A DNA stretch of 34,395 nt from a virus: IMG/VR virus record IMGVR_UViG_3300045977_000472, positions 1 through 34,395 of that record; one strand, given 5' to 3'. Under the pieces are notes generated by a model that did not search any database, was not told the origin of the DNA, and was given only the letters and a program-made list of their open reading frames with translations. Both the position numbers and the translations under genes were made by a program. Below are positions 6,910 through 14,309 of this stretch, piece after piece (the first letter of the stretch is position 1; each line of letters starts with the position of its first letter).

Positions 6910-9021
6910 CTAGCCCTCCGACCCATTGCGGCTGAGCTGCTCGGCCTTGAGCGCCAGCTCCTGCTCTTTGACGCCAATCTGCCAGGCGTTATACTCGCGC
7001 TCGATCTCCAATTCCCGCGCTTTGAGGGCGTTCTGCTCGGCCTTGTCCTTGACCTGCAACTCCAGCTCATTGTTGCGCTGCGTGAGTTCTTGCAGTTGCC
7101 GCTCGGCCATGGTCGCGTACTGATTCAGCGCCTCCAGTTGCCCGCCCATCTGCTGCACCTGCTGTGTCAGCTCCTGGATCTGCTGCGCCTGCGACGGCTG
7201 GCCGCCCTCGCCCTCTTGCAGCTGGGGCGGCAACTGCTTCTGCAAGCGCTCCACCAGCGCCTTGCCGCCGGGCAGGTCCATGTTTTTGACCAGCAAATCC
7301 ACCGTATTGGCCATCACCTCCGGCAGCGCTTGCGTGAGCTGCATCATCACGGCTACGGCTTCCTGCCGCTTCGTGGCGTAGCCCGGTCCGGCGCTCACCA
7401 CCACGTCATACCGCCCCACGGTGAGGTCGTACAGCGTCGGCAATCCGGAGAGCGGATCGACATAGCTGGCCCCCACGATCACCTGTCTGAGGGTGTCGTC
7501 CGGGCCCAGGATGCGTAAAGCGCGGCGGCCATCGTAGAGGTGCGGGATCAGCTCCACCAGGATCTGCCCCACCCGGCGCACACTGCGGCGCAGGTTATCC
7601 AGGTAGTGGAACTGCCCGAGCTGCCCCTGGCTGCGCTGCTGGTAGACGGTGCTCGCCGCTTCGCCCGGCGGGCCCTGCTGGCCGAGCTGCGGCTGATAGA
7701 TGCCGGTGGTGGTCGAGAGGTCCTGCGCCGCCAGAAGCCGTGCCTGGGCAATCGCTTGCACCGGCGGCTCCAGGGTCTGGCGCTGCGGGGGAGGGACCGC
7801 CACCCCCCCGATGGTCAGCGGTTTATAGGGCAAATAGGCATGATTGCGCGTGTTCGCCGTGGCCCACCACTGGTCATAGCCCTCGATCTGCCCCTCGGCC
7901 AAAATAAAGGGCGCTTTCGGGGCCAGGGCAATCATTTCCGCCTCGGCTGAGGCCCACAGGTCATAGGCGTACTGCGAGTCCTTGGCGTGGCGCACCACCC
8001 CCGTGTAGTCGAGCTGCCCCTCGTCCGTGAGCCGTTCTTCGCCGGTTACCCGCACCAGCGGCAGCGACGAGCCGAGCCATCTGGTTTGCTCAATCACCTG
8101 ATAGCCGCAGATTTTCGCCCAGTGCACGATGGGGATCTGCGCCGTGCGGGTCTGCACCACAGGGGCGCCCTCGGGCAGCTGGTCCACGCGCTGCACGCTC
8201 CCATCCGCCAGTAAGGCCAGGCGGACGCCCTCCCACTCGCGCCAGTAATACTCCGCCACCCGCACCGTATCTGGGGTAATCCAGGTGTCGCCGGTGGTTT
8301 CCCAGGCGCTTGCCTCGGGGGGTAAGCGGCCGTACTGGCTCTCGTAGACATCTTTGGCCATGACCTGCACGATAAACGCCCAGTTGGCGTCGGCGCCGGT
8401 GGGCTCGGTACTGGTGGGGTCGAGGTAGATGCTCAGGGGGTTGATGATGCGCTCGATGGTGGGCTCCTGGTCGAAGCTCAGGGGGCCGACGTAGCGCACG
8501 TTGACCCGTAGGTAGCCCAGCCCGCAGGCGGCCACGCTGTCCGCGGCGGTATCGTAGGCAATATCGGCGTTCGAGGCGTTCTGGATCTGCCGAATCAAGC
8601 CTTCGATCACCTCGGCGGTCGCGACGTCGGCCTGGTCGTCCACCGGCTGTATCGTGATACTGGGCCGATTCTGGCGCTCTTCGTTGACCACTTGCCGGAC
8701 AAACTGGGGGAGTTGATTGATGGTGAGACAGGGCCGGCCATCGGCGGTGCGCTGCGCTTCGACGGCATCGGGCCACTGCTGCCCCTGGAGGAAGGCGAGA
8801 TCATCGCGCGCCTGGGCGCGCCAGGCGGCCTCGGCCTGCTCGGCGGTGCGAAAGCGGGCACGCGCCACGCGCAACAGGGCCTCCCGATCACGGGCCTGAG
8901 CGGCACGGTCTGCCGCCTCCGATCCCTGCGGGGCCTGCCCCTGGATCGGAGTCCAGAGCTTGCCCCTGGCTCGACCAGGGGGCGGGCCCGTACGGCGATA
9001 CGGGGCCTCCGGTTCGGCCAT
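6910..9021 (-). CDS. Portal protein, P22 gp1-like
   Basis: 703 residues; P22 portal has 725. After a short basic Pro-rich extension, the sequence shows family features in order: an N-terminal helix with DDLAFLQGQQWPDAVEAQR, then RPCLTINQLPQFVRQVVNEERQNRP, the wing and stem regions (DIAYDTAADSVAACGLGYLRV, PLSIYLDPTSTEPTGADANW), EYYWRE, and TTGIYQPQLGQQG. The C-terminus from about residue 600 is a long Gln/Glu-rich coiled coil, as in the P22 barrel. It forms the dodecameric DNA channel and the docking site for terminase and gp4. A REP-like palindrome (8963-8981) is absorbed into the N-terminal extension. ATG 9021 follows the previous stop closely and has GGAGGAG upstream. Confidence 0.95.
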   Translation of the reverse strand: MAEPEAPYRRTGPPPGRARGKLWTPIQGQAPQGSEAADRAAQARDREALLRVARARFRTAEQAEAAWRAQARDDLAFLQGQQWPDAVEAQRTADGRPCLTINQLPQFVRQVVNEERQNRPSITIQPVDDQADVATAEVIEGLIRQIQNASNADIAYDTAADSVAACGLGYLRVNVRYVGPLSFDQEPTIERIINPLSIYLDPTSTEPTGADANWAFIVQVMAKDVYESQYGRLPPEASAWETTGDTWITPDTVRVAEYYWREWEGVRLALLADGSVQRVDQLPEGAPVVQTRTAQIPIVHWAKICGYQVIEQTRWLGSSLPLVRVTGEERLTDEGQLDYTGVVRHAKDSQYAYDLWASAEAEMIALAPKAPFILAEGQIEGYDQWWATANTRNHAYLPYKPLTIGGVAVPPPQRQTLEPPVQAIAQARLLAAQDLSTTTGIYQPQLGQQGPPGEAASTVYQQRSQGQLGQFHYLDNLRRSVRRVGQILVELIPHLYDGRRALRILGPDDTLRQVIVGASYVDPLSGLPTLYDLTVGRYDVVVSAGPGYATKRQEAVAVMMQLTQALPEVMANTVDLLVKNMDLPGGKALVERLQKQLPPQLQEGEGGQPSQAQQIQELTQQVQQMGGQLEALNQYATMAERQLQELTQRNNELELQVKDKAEQNALKARELEIEREYNAWQIGVKEQELALKAEQLSRNGSEG
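8963..8981. repeat. REP-like palindrome inside the portal gene
   Basis: CCCCTGG-CTCGA-CCAGGGG, followed by GGCGGGCC. The same core with the same loop and a similar right flank occurs at 23444-23460, and related versions lie in the methylase gene. Here it encodes part of the Pro/Arg-rich N-terminal extension of the portal. Confidence 0.7.
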
Positions 9022-9024
9022 GGG

Positions 9025-9354
9025 CTACAGCTCCTCCGGCGCGGGCGGCGCCGTGGCGGTCTGCTGGGCCTGGCCGGCTGCCGTCACCACGTCCTGCGTC
9101 AGTTGCTGCGTCTGCCGCCGCAACAGGCCACTGAGCACGGCCGGCATGGTGTCGAGGGCCAGGATGGCGTGTCCATAGGCATCCTGCACCGCGTGGTCAT
9201 TGCTCCAGCGTGCCTGGAAGGCGCGCAGGCTCTCAGCGGCCTGGGCGCAGAATTTTGCCTCGCCACTGACGTCCTGATCGAGCTGGGCAAGCGTCTCCAT
9301 AAGGACGGGATCGGCCACAATCAAGGGCGCGGGGGGTGTCGCGGTCGTGTCCAT
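9025..9354 (-). CDS. Small helical protein upstream of portal, unknown function
   Basis: 109 residues. ATG 9354 overlaps the stop of the DUF6496-type gene (TAATG). The protein is almost entirely predicted helix (ETLAQLDQDVSGEAKFCAQAAESLRAFQARWSNDH region) with Ala/Thr/Pro-rich ends. I do not recognise a family. Small helical proteins between terminase and portal are common in P22-like and related podophages and are usually unassigned. Its tight fit between two late genes supports expression with the packaging proteins. Confidence 0.7.
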   Translation of the reverse strand: MDTTATPPAPLIVADPVLMETLAQLDQDVSGEAKFCAQAAESLRAFQARWSNDHAVQDAYGHAILALDTMPAVLSGLLRRQTQQLTQDVVTAAGQAQQTATAPPAPEEL

Positions 9355-9536
9355 TACTTTTTGCCTTTCTTCGGGCGGGAGAGTCCCGCTTCACTGAGGC
9401 CGATCGCCATGGCCTGTTTCGGGTTGGTCACTTTCTGACCACTGGAGGAGCGGAGATCCCCCGCCTTGAACTCGCTCATGACGGTCTCCACTTTGCGCTG
9501 CTTGCCGGCTTTGGTGCGTGGAACGGTCCTGGCCAT
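9354..9536 (-). CDS. DUF6496-like small basic protein
   Basis: 60 residues, 12 of them Lys or Arg in the first and last thirds. ATG 9536 is chosen because AGGAGG lies eight bases upstream. The core VETVMSEFKAGDLRSSSGQKV followed by TNPKQAMAIGLSEAG is the pattern of the DUF6496 family: a short helix ending EFK, a Gly/Ser turn, then KQAxAIxLSEA. This family is small, basic and found in phages and bacteria without assigned function; nucleic-acid binding is a reasonable guess from the charge. It is the first gene after the candidate promoter at 9642-9670. Confidence 0.75.
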   Translation of the reverse strand: MARTVPRTKAGKQRKVETVMSEFKAGDLRSSSGQKVTNPKQAMAIGLSEAGLSRPKKGKK

Positions 9537-9641
9537 GGAGAGATCCTCCTGCTGGGGGGGGGAGAGGCTGCCGGGCACCCGGAGGAACTGCGCTGGGTTC
9601 CCGAGATGGTCAGAGTGACGTCGCAGCGCCCGGCTGCTGCG

Positions 9642-9670
9642 AGGGTACAACGGGCCAGCAGGGGTGTCAA
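9642..9670 (-). promoter_or_regulatory. Candidate promoter after terL
   Basis: TTGACA (9670-9665), 17-base spacer, TACCCT (9647-9642), reading toward the DUF6496-type gene and portal. The -35 is perfect and the -10 is weak (three of six). It shares the CTTGAC core with the candidates at 6745 and 11590, each placed at or just after the end of an upstream gene. Confidence 0.45.
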
Positions 9671-9677
9671 GCGGCCC

Positions 9678-11162
9678 CTAGCCCGTAAAGGTCGACCGCC
9701 ATCCCCCACCCCCCCGGCCGGCGGTCACGACCAGCGGCGCATCCGGCGTGCGGGCCACGGGCACGGCGCGCGCCACGTCCAGGCCCGACACGAGGAGGTA
9801 GCGGGTGCCATCCATCAGGTGGTCGTCTGTTTTCACGATCCGGCCCTTGGCATCGCGCCTATACAACCGGGCTTCCTTGCGCCAGTTGCTCAGGGGCTCA
9901 AATACCTTCAACCGGCCTTGCGTGAGGCGCTCCAGCACCTGATAAATCCCGGCTTCGACCGCATTGACCGCCACGGAAAGATGCAGCCCGAGATCCTGAT
10001 ACGTCTCCAGCAGCACCACCCCATCACCCTGGCTCCGGCCCCGCGCCGCCGGATCAATGACGCCGGGGATCCAGTCACCCGGCGCTTTACAGGCGGCGGC
10101 ATGCACCGACGGCTCGGCTTCGCCGCGGGAGTGCTCGTGGTACAGATACCAGGTATCCGCCTCGGCATCGTAGGCGCCCCACACGGCAGCGGTGCGGTTC
10201 CAGCCCACATCGAGCGCATAGGCGCGCTTCCAGTGCTTCGGCAGGGCGAACGGCTCCACCAGATAGGCCGATTCCTCCACGGGATAGATGACCCCGGCGC
10301 CAAGCACCGGGATGCCGCGCGTGCGGGCGTCGCGCTGGTAGGCCGGGATGGCGGCCAGCATCTCGGCTTTGGTGGCGGCGTCGAGATGCGGCACATCGTC
10401 CCAGGTAGCATTGCCGATCCACTTGGCGCCCTGGCTCGGCTGCGCCGGGATCTCGCCGTCCGGCAAGAAGTGCAGGACCGTCTCGCTCAACCCCTCCAAC
10501 GGCGTGAAGGTGGTGAGCACCAGGCCGTTGCCCGTGCCCGTGCCGGTGGTATCCATGGTGCGCAAGACACACTCGGTATGGATGTCCAGCGGCGGTTCCT
10601 CGTCTTCCAGGATCACATGCTGGAAGGTGCCTTCAAAGGCGGTCCGCCCTTGCTCGTAATATTTGAGGGTGAGGAGCGAGTGTCCGCCGCTGGCGTGGAG
10701 GATGGTCACGCTGTCGATCAGATCGGCCACACTGCTGGCCGCCTTGGTGGGCGGGCGCACAAAGGTGTCGAGGGGCAGCACGCCGGTGCCCCACTGCCCG
10801 ACCGGCCCGAACAGTTCTTCCTGGACGATCTCTTTGACTTTTTTGCTCGTGGTCCCTGCAGCCCAGGCACGAATAGGCCCCGGAAAGCGCCGCCCAGCCC
10901 ACCAGGCCGGGTACTGGCCGGTGAGATGCACCGCCAGCTCGTAGCAGGCGGCGCGCGTCTTGCCGACCCGGTTGGCGGCGATAAAGAGGCGTTCGCGGTG
11001 GGTGGCGCCGGCAGCGAAGAAGGCCAGGTGTTGCGGATAGTAATGGCGCGCAAAGCGCCCGGTGGCGGGAAAGCGCGTGAGGATCTGGTGCGTGCGCTGA
11101 TAGGCGTCCTCGGCTTCAAGCAGCGCCACCAGTTCCAGTTCCTCAGCCAGCGTCAGGGCCAT
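9678..11162 (-). CDS. terL: Terminase large subunit (packaging ATPase/nuclease)
   Basis: 494 residues from ATG 11162 (P22 gp2: 499); the longer frame upstream lies inside terS. The Walker A motif is AANRVGKT (residues 62-69, Lys68). Walker B is VILEDEE (183-189). LTTFTP (216-221) is the coupling motif. The RNase H-like nuclease begins at YALDVGWN (Asp318), with further acidic positions at Asp370 (GVIDPAA) and in KTDDHLMDGTRY (446-451). The enzyme cuts concatemeric DNA and pumps it through the portal; P22-type terminases do this by the headful. It overlaps terS by 20 bases. Confidence 0.97.
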   Translation of the reverse strand: MALTLAEELELVALLEAEDAYQRTHQILTRFPATGRFARHYYPQHLAFFAAGATHRERLFIAANRVGKTRAACYELAVHLTGQYPAWWAGRRFPGPIRAWAAGTTSKKVKEIVQEELFGPVGQWGTGVLPLDTFVRPPTKAASSVADLIDSVTILHASGGHSLLTLKYYEQGRTAFEGTFQHVILEDEEPPLDIHTECVLRTMDTTGTGTGNGLVLTTFTPLEGLSETVLHFLPDGEIPAQPSQGAKWIGNATWDDVPHLDAATKAEMLAAIPAYQRDARTRGIPVLGAGVIYPVEESAYLVEPFALPKHWKRAYALDVGWNRTAAVWGAYDAEADTWYLYHEHSRGEAEPSVHAAACKAPGDWIPGVIDPAARGRSQGDGVVLLETYQDLGLHLSVAVNAVEAGIYQVLERLTQGRLKVFEPLSNWRKEARLYRRDAKGRIVKTDDHLMDGTRYLLVSGLDVARAVPVARTPDAPLVVTAGRGGGGWRSTFTG

Positions 11163-11514
11163 CGTGGCCGTTCTCGCCCCGTTTCGCCAGGAGCGCGGCA
11201 ATGCGCGCCTGGCGCAGGGTGGCATCGGTGAGGACGAGCGGCTTGTCCGGATCGCCGCTCAGTTCCACGGCTTTCAGTTTGGGGAGCATGCGGTCAAATA
11301 ACGCACTGGCCGCCGTCAGGCGGTCGGCCGTGCTGCTCGTCGGGCTCGTCATGATCGTCGTGAACAGGCGCACCGGATGCGCCATCGCATCGCCCGCGGC
11401 CTGGCTCTCCACATAGTCCCAGAGGGCTTCGCGGGTGCGCACGCTGCATTTATTCGGGGTGCCTTTGGTGCGGCCGCCGGTTTTGGGCGTGCCCGGCTTT
11501 CGTCCACGCGGCAT
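11143..11514 (-). CDS. terS: Terminase small subunit (DNA recognition)
   Basis: 123 residues. The N-terminus PRGRKPGTPKTGGRTKGTPNK is a basic tail typical of terminase small subunits and of related phage DNA-binding proteins; a helical middle and acidic end follow. Its place directly before and overlapping terL is the main evidence. It should bind the packaging start site and recruit the large subunit. In P22 the pac site lies within the small subunit gene; a candidate here cannot be seen by eye. No good ribosome site is present. Instead two direct copies of AGTAGAAAA(C/T) lie immediately before the ATG, making the start region unusually AT-rich. Confidence 0.82.
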   Translation of the reverse strand: MPRGRKPGTPKTGGRTKGTPNKCSVRTREALWDYVESQAAGDAMAHPVRLFTTIMTSPTSSTADRLTAASALFDRMLPKLKAVELSGDPDKPLVLTDATLRQARIAALLAKRGENGHDGPDAG

Positions 11515-11561
11515 AATTTTCTACTGTTTTCTACTTTAGAGAGTGCGGACGCCTGCCCGCA

Positions 11562-11590
11562 AGCCTAGCCCACCGCCGCCGCGGCGTCAA
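11562..11590 (-). promoter_or_regulatory. Candidate promoter for terS
   Basis: TTGACG (11590-11585), 17-base spacer, TAGGCT (11567-11562). The -35 contains the TGA stop of the upstream ribbon-helix-helix gene. The -10 is poor, so the call rests on the shared CTTGAC arrangement with two other late-region candidates and on the lack of another promoter near terS. Confidence 0.4.
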
Positions 11591-11811
11591 GCCGGCTCCT
11601 TCTTCGCCCGCCGTACATCGGTCTCGATCAGCCGCAGCACCTGGCCTTGCATGGAGCGGTGCTGCTCACGGGCACGCTCCTCCAGCGCGGTATAGACCTC
11701 CTCCGGCAACCATACGTTTAACCGCCGTCCCACCGGGCGGCGTGGCCGGCGCCGGCGGATGAGTCTGTTGATAGTCAATGAGTTATCTGGAGTTACAGTT
11801 AAGATGTGCAT
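11587..11811 (-). CDS. Ribbon-helix-helix DNA-binding protein
   Basis: Up to 74 residues from ATG 11811. A very basic arm (RLIRRRRPRRPVGR) precedes a MetJ/Arc-type ribbon-helix-helix: strand RLNVWLPEE, helix VYTALEERAREQ, helix MQGQVLRLIETDVRRA. Such proteins are dimeric repressors. There is no ribosome site before ATG 11811, and a possible -10 (TATAGT at 11832-11827) would leave a leader of only about nine bases. A later start inside the basic arm is possible. It lies directly upstream of terS and may control the packaging genes or its own promoter. Confidence 0.75.
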   Translation of the reverse strand: MHILTVTPDNSLTINRLIRRRRPRRPVGRRLNVWLPEEVYTALEERAREQHRSMQGQVLRLIETDVRRAKKEPA

Positions 11812-11879
11812 GGATGATATCTCGGCACTATACGAGACCTCTATATATTTTTAACTCTAGCAATATCAAGACGCTTCAT

Positions 11880-12330
11880 GCTTATGACACTCCCCACGGC
11901 TCAAGCCGGGGGTTTCTTGGAAAGCGCAATGGAAACTCCTTCCAAGCGACAGACTTCCATCCGTGACAGAAGTCTGGCAGGTGTCCGCTGCAACGACGCA
12001 TACTCCGCTTCCTCCCGAAGGAGGAGCCGGTCTACGATACGTGCGAGAGTTCGTCGCACCCCGGCCTACCGGGATATCGGACAGTTCCTCTTTTACGCCG
12101 GGGACTGCTTCCTCCCGGCAACCGCCTCTAGGAAAGAGCATGCAATCCCGTCCCCGTTTGGCAGTCGGACGAGGTTGCTCCCCGGATCTGCCGGGGTTCA
12201 TACAAAAAGTGTATCCAATGCTTTCAAGCACTTGCCACAGAAAGTATGGTCGAAATCTGTGGCCCTTGCAGGGCCAGTGCTGCTTGACCCCACATCGCAA
12301 GCAGGGGGTTTGCGCAGCACATGCGATCAC
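11880..12330 (-). mobile_element. Hairpin-rich remnant resembling an IS200/IS605-type element end
   Basis: Minus-strand reading ends in CCCCCGGCTTGAGCCGTGGGG (palindrome, 11891-11911) then AGTGTCAT, which resembles the right end seen after tnpB genes of IS200/IS605/IS1341 elements. In-frame text upstream (PVGRGATNSR, then PRNPRL in another frame) recalls degraded TnpB C-terminal tails. At least eight short hairpins are packed into about 430 bases (for example stems at 11917/11942 and 11951/11975). No intact TnpA or TnpB domain is present. GC and codon character differ from the flanking phage genes. The left boundary is judged only from where GIY-YIG similarity stops, near 12300-12330. An omega-RNA-like transcript or a non-autonomous element are both possible. 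Confidence 0.5.
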
Positions 12331-12456
12331 CTTTCGTGGGGAGGCATGCTGTAACGCAGCAAGACGCACAGCAACGGGCCTCTTGGTATAACCGATTTTG
12401 AGAGAGCTGGGACCAACCGCCTGAATGGCATAGATATAGCCTGCGTCACGCGGCAT
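12310..12456 (-). pseudogene. Truncated GIY-YIG endonuclease N-terminus
   Basis: ATG 12456 overlaps the end of the HTH gene by 11 bases. The first 50 residues (AGYIYAIQAVGPSSLKIGY followed by TKRPVAVRLAALQHASPRKV) match the start of GIY-YIG family proteins of the MUG113/T5orf172 type: the YIYAI strand, LKIG and the RLxxLQxxSP helix. The catalytic Glu and later helices are absent. The frame runs on, open, into hairpin-rich foreign-looking sequence to 11866 and could produce a chimaeric 196-residue product. Most simply it is a gene cut off by the insertion at 11880-12330. Confidence 0.6.
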
Positions 12457-12703
12457 GTTCGTGTTCTTCCTCCTCGTCGTCTGGTTCATCGCCAAGCAAG
12501 AGGTACTGCACACTGACACCAAGCGTTCTGGCCAGGTCTGGAACGTTTTCGACATACATGGAGCGGCGCCCGCGTTCGATCATCGAGAGATTGGTATAGC
12601 TCATTCCGGCGCATTCCGCGCATGCCTTCAACGTCAACCCCTTGAGAATGCGCGCGGCACGAACCCGACGGCCAAAGTGTTGCAGAAACTTTGCTCGTGT
12701 CAT
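12446..12703 (-). CDS. XRE-family helix-turn-helix repressor with acidic tail
   Basis: 85 residues; ATG 12703 has AGGAGG six bases upstream. The DNA-binding domain covers residues about 9-68 (FGRRVRAARILKGLTLKACA, then AGMSYTNLSMIERGRRSM and a C-terminal LARTLGVSVQYLLLG helix). It ends with DEPDDEEEEHEHAA, an acidic His-containing tail. It is transcribed away from the plus-strand block at 13067, and two inverted 16-bp sites lie between them, so it probably represses both directions. It is separate from the CI/Cro-type switch at 18145-18873, giving this phage a second regulatory node next to the late genes. Confidence 0.88.
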   Translation of the reverse strand: MTRAKFLQHFGRRVRAARILKGLTLKACAECAGMSYTNLSMIERGRRSMYVENVPDLARTLGVSVQYLLLGDEPDDEEEEHEHAA

Positions 12704-12718
12704 AGATACCTCCTGCCG

Positions 12719-12822
12719 TATAATATACATCATCATATAAAATTGTGGGGTATTTTTTAGAAAAAATTCTCGACTAGTGCATTTTACCACTTGACGGTAT
12801 TTATTCGATGATGTATATTATA
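12719..12822. promoter_or_regulatory. Divergent control region with two inverted 16-bp operators
   Basis: TATAATATACATCATC at 12719-12734 is the exact reverse complement of 12807-12822. Each copy is itself a rough dyad (ATGATGTATATTAT, 10 of 14 symmetric). The right copy covers the -10 of a plus-strand promoter: TTGACG (12791-12796), 17 bases, TATATT (12814-12819). The left copy lies between the HTH gene's ribosome site and upstream AT-rich DNA, where the HTH gene's own -10 should be. The arrangement predicts repression of both genes by the HTH protein, possibly with looping. The 245 bases from 12823 to 13066 form a purine-rich leader with no gene that I can support. Confidence 0.8.
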
Positions 12823-13066
12823 GTTATAACACGGCAGCGACGAGGGGAGCAGAAGGTAGGCGCTCCCGAGAAACCTCCAGCCAAAGTCGCTCCCCAGCCC
12901 CGGCGAGAGCAAGACCTAAACCGGGTGGAAGAGAGCAGGTAAGCCGCGACGACCAGGCGAGCGGCACAGGGGGATACGAAGAGCTACGGTCCCCCACGCA
13001 GTGGAGTGTGTCGCCGTGGAAGGCACGGCCTGAGGAGCAACGCGAAACACACGAGGAGACGCGACG

Positions 13067-13426
13067 ATGAGAACACTGGAACAGATCACCACAGACCTGA
13101 CCGCCCTGAAAGCCACCGCCCGCCGCTACGATGCTGGACTCAACGAGGGCGGCGAGGGCTTTACCCCCCACGCTGACGCCATCCGCCGCCTGGAGCGCGA
13201 GTATGACGCGGTCGCGGAAGCCACCGCTGCGGCACGGATGGCGGCCATCCAGCAGGCGGAAGACGCCGAATGGACGCACGAAGTAACCATGGCGCGGCGG
13301 GCGGCGTGGAACGCCTGGGTCCAGAGCCAGGGGACCGTCACGCCGGCGCAGCTCGCGGCGCAGATCAAGCGCCAGGGCTGGCGGATCGAGGCCCTTAAAG
13401 CCGCCATCGTGCGGCACGGATTGTAG
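13067..13426 (+). CDS. Unknown helical protein, first gene of the plus-strand small-gene block
   Basis: 119 residues; ribosome site GAGGAGACGCGACG directly before ATG 13067. It is nearly all helix: a first charged helix (LEQITTDLTALKATARRYDAGL), an Ala/Glu-rich coiled-coil-like middle, then a C-terminal QLAAQIKRQGWRIEALKAAIVRH element. No enzyme motif is seen and no family is recognised. It is the first frame behind the promoter at 12791, with a leader of about 240 bases, so it should be the most directly controlled target of the 12446-12703 repressor. Confidence 0.7.
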   Translation: MRTLEQITTDLTALKATARRYDAGLNEGGEGFTPHADAIRRLEREYDAVAEATAAARMAAIQQAEDAEWTHEVTMARRAAWNAWVQSQGTVTPAQLAAQIKRQGWRIEALKAAIVRHGL

Positions 13427-13437
13427 GAGACGCGACG

Positions 13438-13614
13438 ATGACCCCCGACGACGTAGAAGCCCTGCTCCAGAGCCTGGCCCGCACCATGGAGCATCAACGC
13501 AGCATCAACGACGATTTACGGGCGATAGCGGCCAACCATGAGGGGAGGATGCGGTATGCGGAAGAAACCCTCCGCCTCGTGAAAGACATTCTCGAACGCT
13601 TCAACGGGCGCTAA
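13438..13614 (+). CDS. Unknown small helical protein (58 residues)
   Basis: It starts at ATG 13438 behind TAGGAGACGCGACG, the same ribosome-site cassette as the upstream gene. The translation (MTPDDVEALLQSLARTMEHQ and on to ILERFNGR) predicts two amphipathic helices with heptad-like spacing. It lies 11 bases after the previous stop. No family is recognised. Co-transcription with 13067-13426 and the conserved ribosome site are the evidence that it is translated. Confidence 0.6.
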   Translation: MTPDDVEALLQSLARTMEHQRSINDDLRAIAANHEGRMRYAEETLRLVKDILERFNGR

Positions 13615-13630
13615 GCCCAGACGCAGCAAC

Positions 13631-13669
13631 GCCCTTGCGAGCCTGCCTGGAAAACATACTCGCAAGGGC
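13631..13669. repeat. Perfect 11-bp hairpin between small genes
   Basis: GCCCTTGCGAG (13631-13641) pairs perfectly with 13659-13669 across a 17-base loop. No T run follows, so it is not an ordinary terminator. The 12-bp palindrome CCCACATGTGGG at 13681-13692 follows just before the next ribosome site. The pair may act as an RNA processing or translation-control structure. Confidence 0.7.
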
Positions 13670-13704
13670 ATCAGTCAAGTCCCACATGTGGGCAGGAGAT
13701 GACG

Positions 13705-14289
13705 ATGCAGATTTTAGCACAGTACACGACAGCGCACACGGTTGCCTTTGATGAAGCCTTGCGTGATGCGCGGGCACAGTTGCCCATGACCGCCGATGCA
13801 CGCAGGGCTGATAAAGGCTTAGTCCTTGCTTTGAATAACCATGTGACCCTGGAGGGCGGGGCCGTGGCGCACGTCACCAGTGAGCGCGATCCCGAGGTAG
13901 TCTACCAGGTCACCCGCACGGGGTGTGACTGTTACGACGCCAGACGGCGGGAAGAGCAGATGCCCGACGCCCGGCCTGGCGTCCGCGGCTGCAAACACTA
14001 CTACGCGGCGGTGCTGGTGGCGATGGCCCACGTCAATCTGGTGCTCAAGGGCTATGTGCCGGCGCCGGTGGATCTGATCTACCCCGCCGTATCGCTGGAG
14101 GAGTGGGCCTACGGCGTCGGCGGCTGGGCCTTCCCGCTCGATGATGGCTCGTACTGGTTCGAGCCCCGGAGTGAGCGTCCCGGCTGGTACACGGACAGCC
14201 TTAGTCTGGAGCTATGGGACAAACGGCCGTTCCACGAGACCGAGTGGTACGGCGCGGTAAGCCGGTGGGAACGCTGGTTGCAAGGCTAG
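13705..14289 (+). CDS. SWIM-type zinc-finger protein
   Basis: 194 residues from ATG 13705. The ATG six bases earlier abuts the AGGAG site and is less likely. It contains C74-x-C76, then C96-x-H98 (TGCDCYD and GVRGCKHYYA), the CxC...CxH signature of a SWIM zinc finger, usually involved in DNA or protein binding. Before it are beta strands with LEGGAVAHVTSERDPEVVYQV, and after it a Trp/Tyr-rich domain (EEWAYGVGGWAFPLDDGSYW). SWIM proteins in phages often sit near replication or regulatory genes; the role here is unknown. Confidence 0.8.
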   Translation: MQILAQYTTAHTVAFDEALRDARAQLPMTADARRADKGLVLALNNHVTLEGGAVAHVTSERDPEVVYQVTRTGCDCYDARRREEQMPDARPGVRGCKHYYAAVLVAMAHVNLVLKGYVPAPVDLIYPAVSLEEWAYGVGGWAFPLDDGSYWFEPRSERPGWYTDSLSLELWDKRPFHETEWYGAVSRWERWLQG

Positions 14290-14309
14290 CCAGGAAAGGA
14301 GGAGTGACC

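Noticed and set aside
9336-11231. A 631-residue open frame on the plus strand
   Set aside because: It lies opposite terL and its small neighbours, which carry clear motifs. Long antisense frames are common at this GC, and the translation is Arg/Gly/His-rich with no domain.
12811-12942. A 43-codon plus-strand frame starting at 12811
   Set aside because: Its start codon lies upstream of, and overlaps, the -10 of the promoter, so it would not be transcribed from it.
13631-13669. Perfect hairpin as an intrinsic terminator
   Set aside because: There is no T run on either side, and the next gene has the same orientation and a ribosome site, so read-through is expected.
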